From contig JADHXF010000080.1 of NCBI GenBank assembly GCA_016783105.1, positions 1 to 5,726 on the forward strand: 5,726 nt of DNA, given 5' to 3'. Numbering within the stretch: position 1 is the stretch's first letter; every line of letters starts with the position of its first letter. Shown here in pieces: positions 1 through 4,905 of this stretch. The notes below the pieces were generated by a model. It searched no databases. It was not told the DNA's origin and saw only the letters and a program-made list of their open reading frames with translations. The stretch comes from Dehalococcoidales bacterium. GTDB taxonomy: Bacteria; Chloroflexota; Dehalococcoidia; Dehalococcoidales; RBG-16-60-22. A program made the translations under genes and the position numbers.

Positions 1-216
1 AACGCCTGCGGTAACGTTCCTTGATGTCTGGACATCGCGCGTAATCCAGAACCCTGCGTTCTGCACGTTGGGCAGGGCAGAACTTTGCCCTGCCGCCTGG
101 CCGTAGTTCGGGAACAGGGTGATTAAGCTGGCGGCAATTGCCCCGACCACCACCGCCATTATGGCCGAGCCGATAACCAGTTCAAGCAGGGTGAACCCTT
201 TTTGTCTTTTACTCAT
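1..216 (-). CDS. Type IV prepilin-like protein (N-terminal part, truncated by window edge)
   Basis: The 72 visible codons encode a class III (prepilin) signal: a short basic leader MSKRQKG, then FTLLELVIG and a long hydrophobic helix rich in Ala and Val (about residues 8-34). The expected prepilin peptidase cut is after Gly7, which places the invariant Glu at mature position +5. After the helix comes a polar region containing NAGFWITRDVQTSRNV (about residues 52-67). This resembles minor pilins or pseudopilins of the PilW/GspJ kind, where a 'D(V/I)..A' segment follows the helix; that assignment is inference. The ATG lies 4 bp after the stop of the upstream prepilin gene, with no strong Shine-Dalgarno, so translational coupling is likely. 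Being a prepilin, it should be inserted in the cytoplasmic membrane and assembled into a pilus, pseudopilus or DNA-uptake fibre. The globular C-terminal domain is outside the window, so the subclass cannot be fixed. Confidence 0.88.
   Translation of the reverse strand, partial: MSKRQKGFTLLELVIGSAIMAVVVGAIAASLITLFPNYGQAAGQSSALPNVQNAGFWITRDVQTSRNVTAGV
71..94. repeat. GC-rich 9-bp hairpin inside the partial prepilin gene
   Basis: GGCAGGGCA (71-79) and TGCCCTGCC (86-94) are exact complements around a 6-nt loop, within codons about 41-49 of the truncated prepilin gene. The same 9-mer TGCCCTGCC recurs at 638-646 in the start region of the other prepilin gene. There is no T-run, so it is not a terminator. 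It may simply reflect codon content. Confidence 0.4.
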
Positions 217-220
217 TGCT

Positions 221-661
221 TTAGCCGCTATGCCGGTATACTGATATTTGCAATTTCTGCTGATTATGGCGCCTGACGGTTACGTTTACGCCTTGCAGCT
301 CGAATCCGCCCTCCATTTCACTGATGATTTCAACCGGTGTGGTTATATTGACCGAATAGCCGGCGGCGGCAAGGTCAGCCGGAACGGTAATCAGCTCGTA
401 GCGATTTGCCGGGTCGCCGGGGTCGTAGTCAGCGACCTTGACGTAGTCCTGTATCTTGGTGTATTCTACCTGTGATTTGGCCAGGCTTTCGGCGGCAACC
501 CTTTCCTGGCTTATACCGATGGCCTTGAAGGTGCTGGTCATGCCGCTCATATAGGCGACGGCAATTACGCCAAGTATAGCCACCCCGACGAGGATTTCAA
601 GAAGCATCACGCCTTTCTGCCCCGGGTTAATGCCGCCTGCCCTGCCTGGTATCCACCGCAT
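221..661 (-). CDS. Type IV prepilin-like protein (minor pilin/pseudopilin)
   Basis: This is a 146-residue protein with a prepilin signal. A 17-residue leader ends in GQKG, followed by VMLLEILVGVAILGVIAV, a hydrophobic helix spanning about residues 18-40, with Glu at mature +5. The likely cleavage is after Gly17. The mature N-terminus is Val-Met rather than the usual Phe-Thr, and the leader is longer than the common 6-9 residues. The rest is a soluble domain with a predicted helix (SQERVAAESLAKSQVEYTKIQDY) and a C-terminal beta-rich part ending in VTVRRHNQQKLQISVYRHSG. This layout is like GspI/PilV-type minor pilins, though the subclass is inference. An in-frame TTG at 680-682 would add seven residues. 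The ATG at 659-661 is chosen because GGAGG at 671-675 sits 9 bp upstream of it and inside the longer reading. The gene is followed after 4 bp by a second prepilin gene, so the two form an operon. Confidence 0.9.
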   Translation of the reverse strand: MRWIPGRAGGINPGQKGVMLLEILVGVAILGVIAVAYMSGMTSTFKAIGISQERVAAESLAKSQVEYTKIQDYVKVADYDPGDPANRYELITVPADLAAAGYSVNITTPVEIISEMEGGFELQGVNVTVRRHNQQKLQISVYRHSG

Positions 662-670
662 GATACTGTT

Positions 671-675
671 CCTCC
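671..675 (-). promoter_or_regulatory. Ribosome binding site fixing the start of the prepilin gene
   Basis: The minus-strand sequence GGAGG is 9 bp before the ATG at 659-661. In the longer reading that begins at TTG 680-682 this motif would be inside the coding sequence and useless. It therefore supports the shorter protein. Confidence 0.75.
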
Positions 676-738
676 GCCGCAACTTGTTATTCCCCCGCCT
701 CTAAAAAATAACCTTTTGTCTGTTAATATGTAAACTCA

Positions 739-767
739 ATAATAATAATATAAGAGATAGCCTGCAA
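739..767 (-). promoter_or_regulatory. Possible sigma-70 promoter for the prepilin operon
   Basis: Reading the minus strand, TTGCAG (762-767, 3 of 6 matches to the -35 consensus) is followed after 17 bp by TATTAT (739-744, 5 of 6 to the -10). The area is very AT-rich (a run of ATT repeats at 739-751), so a chance match is possible. It would give a leader of about 70 nt before the ATG at 661. An inverted repeat starts at the upstream edge of this -35. Confidence 0.28.
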
Positions 768-805
768 TTACAACCTGTCGCCATAATCCCGAACGTGGTT
801 GTAAT
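767..805. repeat. Perfect 9-bp inverted repeat upstream of the prepilin operon
   Basis: ATTACAACC (767-775) and GGTTGTAAT (797-805) are exact reverse complements separated by 21 bp, with arm centres 30 bp apart. The repeat lies in the gap between the deacylase stop (869) and the prepilin start (661) and touches the predicted prepilin -35. The arms are AT-rich. No T-run follows in the minus direction, so a standard intrinsic terminator for the deacylase gene is unlikely. A protein-binding dyad is the other option (inference). Confidence 0.5.
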
Positions 806-868
806 AATTTTGTAACGGACTTGGTCTGACTGGTCAACGTATACCGGTAAACTGGAACGGCGGGCCGT

Positions 869-1324
869 CTAATCGGTGGCGAGGTCACCCACCGCAGCCG
901 CTGTCAATCTGGCAATATCCGCTGTCTTCAGTTTGACCAGCCTGGACCTGGCGCCGCCGCCACACCAGACGTAATCACGGCGCATGACCCTTTGGTCAAT
1001 GTATACCGGTATCTTTTTCCGGTGACCTACCGGGGGTATGCCACCGGTGGGGTAACCGGTGGTAGCCTTGGCGGCGACATCGGAGGCCAGCCGCACCGAC
1101 TTCGAACTGGAACAGCGTTCCAGCTTGTGACGGCTCACATCGGTATCCGCAAGCACCACCGCCAGCAATGGTCTGCCAGCATGGTCAACGAAAACGAGGG
1201 ACTTGACAATCTCGCTTAACGGCAAGCCACTGGCCTCAGCCGCATCGGTGGCATGGTGAGTGGCCCTTTTCTCCATGAACTCAAATTCAACTTTGTTGCT
1301 GACCAGAAAGGCGGCCAGGTTCAT
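869..1324 (-). CDS. YbaK/EbsC-family aminoacyl-tRNA deacylase (Cys-/Pro-tRNA editing type)
   Basis: This 151-residue protein has the usual length of the family that hydrolyses mischarged aminoacyl-tRNAs in trans (YbaK, ProX and relatives) in the cytoplasm. Visible family features are an N-terminal 'FLVSNKVEFEF' segment, then TDAAEASGLPLSEIVKSLVF (residues 26-45) with the conserved Lys41. After these come a core strand LLAVVLADTD and the loop GGIPPVGHRKKIPVYID (94-110). The closing block YVWCGGGARSRLVKLKTADIARL (118-140) matches the family's final strand and helix. Which tRNA it edits cannot be told from sequence alone. An upstream in-frame TTG at 1406-1408 would add 28 residues (MSNAGEF...), but these look unlike the family and cover a good promoter at 1345-1373. 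The ATG at 1322-1324 is therefore preferred. The Shine-Dalgarno is weak and the predicted 5' leader only about 14 nt. It is divergent from the hydantoinase gene. Confidence 0.92.
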   Translation of the reverse strand: MNLAAFLVSNKVEFEFMEKRATHHATDAAEASGLPLSEIVKSLVFVDHAGRPLLAVVLADTDVSRHKLERCSSSKSVRLASDVAAKATTGYPTGGIPPVGHRKKIPVYIDQRVMRRDYVWCGGGARSRLVKLKTADIARLTAAAVGDLATD

Positions 1325-1344
1325 TAGACTGCCCACAGCTAGCA

Positions 1345-1373
1345 ATTCTACACAGCAAAGATGACTTTTGCAA
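1345..1373 (-). promoter_or_regulatory. Predicted sigma-70 promoter of the deacylase gene
   Basis: On the minus strand, TTGCAA (1368-1373, 4 of 6) is followed after exactly 17 bp by TAGAAT (1345-1350, 5 of 6). Transcription would start near 1338, only about 14 nt before the ATG at 1324. Its position inside the optional 28-residue extension argues for the shorter protein. Confidence 0.55.
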
Positions 1374-1380
1374 CCCGTTC

Positions 1381-1398
1381 CGGGTGAAAATTCGCCCG
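1381..1398. promoter_or_regulatory. 18-bp near-palindrome between divergent promoters (candidate operator)
   Basis: CGGGTGAA-AA-TTCGCCCG reads as two 8-bp arms around a 2-bp centre, with a single T/G mismatch. It lies between the -35 box of the deacylase promoter (1368-1373) and the -35 box of the hydantoinase promoter (1402-1407). A second small dyad (ACCCG-TTC-CGGGT, 1373-1385) overlaps its left arm. Its position fits a site for a dimeric regulator acting on both genes. No regulator gene is present in the window. Confidence 0.45.
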
Positions 1399-1401
1399 CG
1401 T

Positions 1402-1430
1402 TTGACAAATGAAGTCAGGCTCGCTAAACT
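1402..1430 (+). promoter_or_regulatory. Predicted sigma-70 promoter of the hydantoinase gene
   Basis: A perfect TTGACA -35 (1402-1407) is followed after 17 bp by TAAACT (1425-1430, 4 of 6). The start would be near 1437, giving a leader of about 35 nt that contains the AGGAGGT ribosome binding site at 1459-1465. This is one of the clearest promoters in the window. Confidence 0.65.
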
Positions 1431-1458
1431 GCCTTAACTCGATTAATCAGTAACAATC

Positions 1459-1465
1459 AGGAGGT
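1459..1465 (+). promoter_or_regulatory. Strong ribosome binding site of the hydantoinase gene
   Basis: AGGAGGT is nearly the full anti-Shine-Dalgarno complement. It ends 6 bp before the ATG at 1472-1474, which confirms that start. Confidence 0.85.
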
Positions 1466-1471
1466 TATTCG

Positions 1472-2908
1472 ATGGCAAAGGCTGATTGTGTTGTCAGGGG
1501 AGGTATGGTCGTCAGCGGGAAAGGGATAGCCAGAGAAGATATTCTGGTGGGCGATGGGGTGGTTCAGAAGGTGGGCATGAACCTCGAAGCGCCGAAAGTG
1601 ATTGATGCTTCCGGCAAGTATGTATTTCCCGGCATCGTTGACGCCCACAGCCACCCGGTCTATGCCGACAAAATAGATACCTTTTCCCTGTCAGCAGCTT
1701 ATGGTGGTATCACCACGATAATCCCGTTCTTTGGCAATCTGGCGGCATGGGGCACCTCCGGGAAGACCTCGGAAATCATCAAGAAAATGATTGAGGAGGG
1801 AGAGCGAATATCTTATCTCGATTTCGCCATCCATGCTGTGGTCGTGGCCGAAGATGATGTCAGGGCGGAAATCCCGAAGCTGATAAAGATGGGAGTGCCG
1901 TCCTTCAAGATGTACATGACTTATCCCCGAAGGGGCATGATGATGCCCGATGATAAGATGCTGGAAGCTATGGCGGTGGCGGCGGTCGATGGTGGCATGG
2001 CCATGGTGCATGCCGAAAATGGCTACGGTATCGACTACCTGGTGGACAGGTTCACCGCTGAGGGCAAAGTCTCCCGGGAGTATTTCATGCCGTCGCAGCC
2101 AAACATCCTTGAGGTGGACGCGGTCCAGCGGGCGGCCACCTATGCTGCCCTCACCGACTGTCCTCTTTACGTTGTGCATTTGAGTGCGAGGGAAATTCCC
2201 GGGGTTATTAGCGTGATGAAGCGGGAGGGAGGACGCATCTACGGCGAGACCTGCCCGCAGTACCTGTCCCTGACCAACCAGGTCGTGCTGGAGAGGGGGG
2301 CTCTGGGCAAAGTAGGCCCGCCATTGCGGGAGAAGGAAGACAATGAGGCAATCTGGCAGGGTCTGGCCAGCCACGCTATCGATACCGTGGCCAGCGATTC
2401 GTGCAATGTCAGGGCGGAACAAAAAGAGTGGGGTGGCGCTTCCACGGATTTCATCACCGGTTCGGGAGCCAGGCCCAGGTCAGGCAATATTTTTGAGGCG
2501 CGCTTCGGTGCTCCCTGGGCGGAGCAGATGCTCCAGGTGGTGTATCACGATGGCGTGAATGGCGGACGTATTACCCTGCCGCGCCTGGTACAGACAATGT
2601 GTGAGAATCCGGCGAAGATATTCGGGCTCTATCCGAAGAAAGGCGTCATTCAGGAGGGTTCCGACGCTGATATCGTCGTATTTGATTCATCAGTGCCGTG
2701 TACCATCAGTGCGGAGAATATGCACGGCAATGCCGACTTTACCCCCTTTGAGGGTAAGGCAGTGATGGGTGCCCCGGTCTTCTCCATGCAGCGCGGCGAG
2801 GTGATTATCGAAGACGGTCAGCTCAGGAGAAAGCCGGGCAACGCCAGGTTCTTGCCCGGGAACCGCGAGCTGGCTGCCTATGCCAGGAACGGGTACCCGG
2901 TGGCGTAA
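1472..2908 (+). CDS. Hydantoinase/dihydropyrimidinase-family amidohydrolase
   Basis: This 478-residue cytoplasmic metal-dependent hydrolase of the amidohydrolase superfamily should open cyclic amide rings (hydantoins or dihydropyrimidines) to N-carbamoyl products. The full set of expected binuclear-metal ligands is visible: His59 and His61 (VDAHSHP), Lys146 in SFKMYMTY (the carboxylated bridging Lys), His180 (HAEN), His236 (VVHLS) and Asp309. Family blocks GETCPQYLSLT (258-268), VGPPLREKED (281-290), ENPAKIFGLYPKKGVIQEGSDADIVVFD (378-405) and a closing beta-sandwich segment (DFTPFEGKAVMGAPVFSMQRGEVI) are all present, and length is normal. Odd points are Ser after the ligand Asp309 (ASDSCNV), where hydantoinases usually have Asp-His, and a GSGARPRSGNIFEARFG loop in place of the usual NGxPGxE stretch. 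The true substrate may therefore differ from hydantoin. It has its own promoter and ribosome binding site. No carbamoylase, racemase or transporter lies beside it. Allantoinase and dihydroorotase are less likely, given the hydantoinase-type blocks. Confidence 0.93.
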   Translation: MAKADCVVRGGMVVSGKGIAREDILVGDGVVQKVGMNLEAPKVIDASGKYVFPGIVDAHSHPVYADKIDTFSLSAAYGGITTIIPFFGNLAAWGTSGKTSEIIKKMIEEGERISYLDFAIHAVVVAEDDVRAEIPKLIKMGVPSFKMYMTYPRRGMMMPDDKMLEAMAVAAVDGGMAMVHAENGYGIDYLVDRFTAEGKVSREYFMPSQPNILEVDAVQRAATYAALTDCPLYVVHLSAREIPGVISVMKREGGRIYGETCPQYLSLTNQVVLERGALGKVGPPLREKEDNEAIWQGLASHAIDTVASDSCNVRAEQKEWGGASTDFITGSGARPRSGNIFEARFGAPWAEQMLQVVYHDGVNGGRITLPRLVQTMCENPAKIFGLYPKKGVIQEGSDADIVVFDSSVPCTISAENMHGNADFTPFEGKAVMGAPVFSMQRGEVIIEDGQLRRKPGNARFLPGNRELAAYARNGYPVA

Positions 2909-2917
2909 GCTACCCGT
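2889..2917. repeat. 7-bp inverted repeat spanning the hydantoinase stop codon
   Basis: ACGGGTA (2889-2895) and TACCCGT (2911-2917) are exact complements around a 15-bp loop that contains the TAA stop. It is the only hairpin I see in the 44-bp convergent gap. No T-run follows on either strand, so an intrinsic terminator is not well supported. Confidence 0.25.
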
Positions 2918-2952
2918 GACCACGTTGATGATAAAACTCTAATTATTAAAAC

Positions 2953-4110
2953 TTATAGGGCGCTGGTATAGATTTTCTTGACATCATCTTCCGTCAGATT
3001 TCTGGGGTTGGGCACGAAGAGTCGGCTCAGCTTCATGCCTCCTTCCACGAGCGACGGTATATCGGCTTTGGTAACGCCGTAATCGCTCAACCTGGCCGGG
3101 ATGTTAACGATTTCAAGTAGCTTGAAGAGAGAGGCCACCAGTCTCTCTGCTGCCTGGTAAGACGTAAGTCCTCTCGTGTCCTCACCCATGGTCTGAGCTA
3201 TAGCGGCGTACTTCTTTAAGCTGCCGATTTTATTGTAATCGACCACGTACGGCAGCATGACCGCGTTGGCCCTGCCGTGAGACAGGTGATATTTGACACC
3301 CAGTATATTGGATAAAGCATGTACCGCGCCCAACCCGCCGCCGGTAAAAGCCATGCCGGCCATAGTGGCCCCGAGCGACATGTTGTATCGTGCGGTGATA
3401 TTTTCGGCTTTGGCATAGGCCGCAGGCAGGTTTTCCGCAATCAAGCGGATAGCTTCGATGGCCAGAACATCGGAGAAAGGCGTGGCACTCATCGCCACAT
3501 AGGTCTCTATGGCGTGAATCAGGGCGTCAACGCCGGTGTCGGCAGTCACCCTGGGGGGCATTGACAGGGTGAGCAAGGGGTCGACGATGGCGACATCCGC
3601 CAGAGCACAGTTACTGTGCACGGCTATTTTCAGATTTACGGCTTCGTCTATGGCTACAATCGTGCGGGTGGCTTCACTGCCGGTGCCAGCGGTGGTCGGG
3701 AGCAATATCCGGGGAAGCCCTCTCTGGGGCACCATATCCGTCCCGACGTAATCCAGTATCCTGCCTTTGCTTTTAGCCATGATGGCAACACCTTTGGCCA
3801 CATCCAGCGAACTGCCCCCGCCAACGCCGATAATGATATCTGACCCATTATCGACTGCCATTCGGGCACCATCATCGATATTTCGAGTCGGCGGCTCGGC
3901 CTCGACCTTGTCGAAAACATCGAAATCTATCTTCTGGGCTTTCAGAGAATCCTGAACGCCCGTCAGCAGGTTGGCGGCCACCACTCCTTTATCGGTTACA
4001 ACGAGTGCCTTTTTCGCACTGAATTGCGCTGCCTCTTTCCCCACCAGACTGGCAGTACCATTGCCGAATATGACTTTGGTCGGCGACAGGAACGTGTTTA
4101 CTTTATCCAT
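2953..4110 (-). CDS. Iron-containing alcohol dehydrogenase
   Basis: This 385-residue group III (Fe-type) NAD(P)-dependent alcohol dehydrogenase is of the family's normal length and acts in the cytoplasm, interconverting alcohols and aldehydes or ketones. The N-terminal Rossmann-like half carries GVGGGSSLDVAKG (95-107) for the nucleotide and LPTTAGTGSEAT (137-148). The helical half has the metal ligands Asp195 and His199 (DTGVDALIHAIE), His264 (GAVHAL) and His278 (LSHGRANA), all in place. The C-terminus NPRNLTEDDVKKIYTSAL is typical. Exact substrate (for example ethanol, butanol, 1,3-propanediol, lactaldehyde or hydroxybutyrate) cannot be read from the sequence. The ATG at 4108-4110 is backed by GGAGG at 4121-4125, 10 bp away, and by a strong promoter at 4159-4187, so it is probably transcribed alone. 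It converges on the hydantoinase gene, with 44 bp between stops. Confidence 0.96.
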   Translation of the reverse strand: MDKVNTFLSPTKVIFGNGTASLVGKEAAQFSAKKALVVTDKGVVAANLLTGVQDSLKAQKIDFDVFDKVEAEPPTRNIDDGARMAVDNGSDIIIGVGGGSSLDVAKGVAIMAKSKGRILDYVGTDMVPQRGLPRILLPTTAGTGSEATRTIVAIDEAVNLKIAVHSNCALADVAIVDPLLTLSMPPRVTADTGVDALIHAIETYVAMSATPFSDVLAIEAIRLIAENLPAAYAKAENITARYNMSLGATMAGMAFTGGGLGAVHALSNILGVKYHLSHGRANAVMLPYVVDYNKIGSLKKYAAIAQTMGEDTRGLTSYQAAERLVASLFKLLEIVNIPARLSDYGVTKADIPSLVEGGMKLSRLFVPNPRNLTEDDVKKIYTSAL

Positions 4111-4120
4111 GACGGCAGTA

Positions 4121-4125
4121 CCTCC
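4121..4125 (-). promoter_or_regulatory. Ribosome binding site of the alcohol dehydrogenase gene
   Basis: Minus-strand GGAGG (inside GGGAGGT) lies 10 bp upstream of the ATG at 4108-4110 and supports that start. Confidence 0.75.
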
Positions 4126-4158
4126 CTTTCTTTAATTTAAAACTGGCACACCGCAACC

Positions 4159-4187
4159 ATTTTAATACGCAAACGGTAAAGTATCAA
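4159..4187 (-). promoter_or_regulatory. Predicted sigma-70 promoter of the alcohol dehydrogenase gene
   Basis: On the minus strand, TTGATA (4182-4187, 5 of 6) is followed after 17 bp by TAAAAT (4159-4164, 5 of 6). Transcription would start near 4152, about 42 nt before the ATG. The rest of the 183-bp gap up to the small gene's stop at 4294 holds no further gene that I can support. Confidence 0.65.
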
Positions 4188-4293
4188 TAATTACGCATGG
4201 GGAAATTTTACTGATGAAGGTGGTTAAAGTGAAAAGAGGTGATTAACTGACCGGGAACGAGTGGAAAATGGGAAAGGTGAAATGAGAAAGGTT

Positions 4294-4767
4294 CTATTCG
4301 ATGCCGTTAAGGCAGTTTTCAATTTGTTCAAGGTTGCAGACTATGGTGGGGGAGGTGGTATCTATGTCAACTATTCCATCGCTGTCGACGGTATATTTGA
4401 ACTGGCTATATCTCTTGGTGAGGTAGTGAGGATAAAGACTGTGCTCTGCTGAGGGAAACTTCGCCATGTCATTCGTCGCCATGGAAACGTCCGGGACATC
4501 TTTTACCCTTTCGATAACCCGCATCGACTGGAGGGCGGTCGATATAATGTAGTGCTCATAGAGGGCTGATACCTCCTGGGCTTCCCCTATCAGACCGGAA
4601 GATACGGCCGGTCTTTCAGCAACTGACATCTTCAAACTGGCAAAGCTGAATTCCATTCCGTTTTCCGTCTGGGCAAAAGTGAAATAACTCCTGCCCATTA
4701 TTAGAAATGAGAGAGAGATGATGGCTATTAAAACAAACCGCGGTACATTGATATAAAGAAGCCTCAT
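4294..4767 (-). CDS. Uncharacterised small exported or membrane-anchored protein
   Basis: I do not recognise this 157-residue protein. Residues 1-10 are mildly basic, and residues 11-25 (FVLIAIISLSFLIMG) form one hydrophobic segment. TFAQT at 30-34 offers a possible signal-peptidase site after Ala32. Either a secreted protein or a single N-terminal anchor with an extracytoplasmic domain fits. The remainder is mostly polar, with a predicted helix around 60-90 (GEAQEVSALYEHYIISTALQ...). Near the C-terminus are an acidic stretch, YTVDSDGIVDIDTT (125-138), and two cysteines, Cys144 and Cys152, that could pair outside the cell. There is no lipobox. The ATG at 4765-4767 has only a weak ribosome binding site (GGGCGG). 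A sigma-70-like promoter with a dyad at its upstream edge lies at 4812-4840. The stable reading frame, signal-like N-terminus and own promoter argue for a real gene. Confidence 0.7.
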   Translation of the reverse strand: MRLLYINVPRFVLIAIISLSFLIMGRSYFTFAQTENGMEFSFASLKMSVAERPAVSSGLIGEAQEVSALYEHYIISTALQSMRVIERVKDVPDVSMATNDMAKFPSAEHSLYPHYLTKRYSQFKYTVDSDGIVDIDTTSPTIVCNLEQIENCLNGIE

Positions 4768-4811
4768 GCCGCCCAGCTACCCCGCGTTATTCGTATTCAG
4801 TGCATGTGTTC

Positions 4812-4840
4812 AGTTTAATACGCGCAGGGTCGACAGTAAA
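4812..4840 (-). promoter_or_regulatory. Possible sigma-70 promoter of the small exported-protein gene
   Basis: On the minus strand, TTTACT (4835-4840, 4 of 6) is followed after 17 bp by TAAACT (4812-4817, 4 of 6). The -10 context GCGTATTAAA is the same 10 bases as in the alcohol dehydrogenase promoter, and TAAACTG also occurs at the hydantoinase -10. The upstream end of the -35 overlaps one arm of the inverted repeat at 4839-4880. Confidence 0.42.
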
Positions 4841-4880
4841 TCACCCATTTTTATGATTCCCCATGCTCTAATGGGTGATT
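4839..4880. repeat. Perfect 11-bp inverted repeat (candidate operator or RNA hairpin)
   Basis: AATCACCCATT (4839-4849) and AATGGGTGATT (4870-4880) are exact reverse complements around a 20-bp spacer, with arm centres 31 bp apart. The element sits between the comB stop (4906) and the small gene's promoter, overlapping its -35. A second CCCAT at 4860-4864 could pair with ATGGG (4871-4875) across a 6-nt loop, so two exclusive hairpins are possible in RNA. No T-run follows on either strand, which speaks against a simple comB terminator. Confidence 0.6.
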
Positions 4881-4905
4881 CAGCGCCTCACCCGCAGTAG
4901 GGACG

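Noticed and set aside
739..751. ATT/AAT triplet run as a microsatellite of interest
   Set aside because: Only about four units long in an AT-rich spacer, too short to call a meaningful tandem repeat.
992..1219. A plus-strand frame with Gly-rich translation opposite the deacylase
   Set aside because: The Gly-rich look comes from the reverse complement of the conserved GGIPPVG region. No start signal or family match.
1325..1408. A 28-residue N-terminal extension of the deacylase from a TTG at 1406-1408
   Set aside because: The added residues do not resemble the family, a -35/-10 pair with 17-bp spacing lies within them, and the TTG has no ribosome binding site. The ATG at 1322-1324 gives the standard length.
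1691..2422. A 243-codon open frame on the minus strand inside the hydantoinase gene
   Set aside because: It is fully antisense to a gene with complete catalytic motifs, has a His-rich low-meaning translation and no family blocks. It is a shadow of the coding strand.
2889..2952. A bidirectional terminator between the convergent hydantoinase and dehydrogenase genes
   Set aside because: Only a 7-bp stem with a 15-nt loop is present and no T-run follows on either strand. It is kept as a low-confidence repeat.
2909..4110. A hydantoinase-dehydrogenase catabolic operon
   Set aside because: The two genes are convergent with separate promoters, and no shared substrate can be inferred from their sequences.
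4223..4247. GTTAA ... TTAAC dyad upstream of the alcohol dehydrogenase promoter
   Set aside because: The arms are only 5 bp and AT-rich, so the match is expected by chance.
4261..4452. A 63-codon plus-strand frame beginning MENGKGEMRK
   Set aside because: Most of it is antisense to the small exported-protein gene. It shows no motif, and the minus-strand frame has the better signal sequence and promoter.
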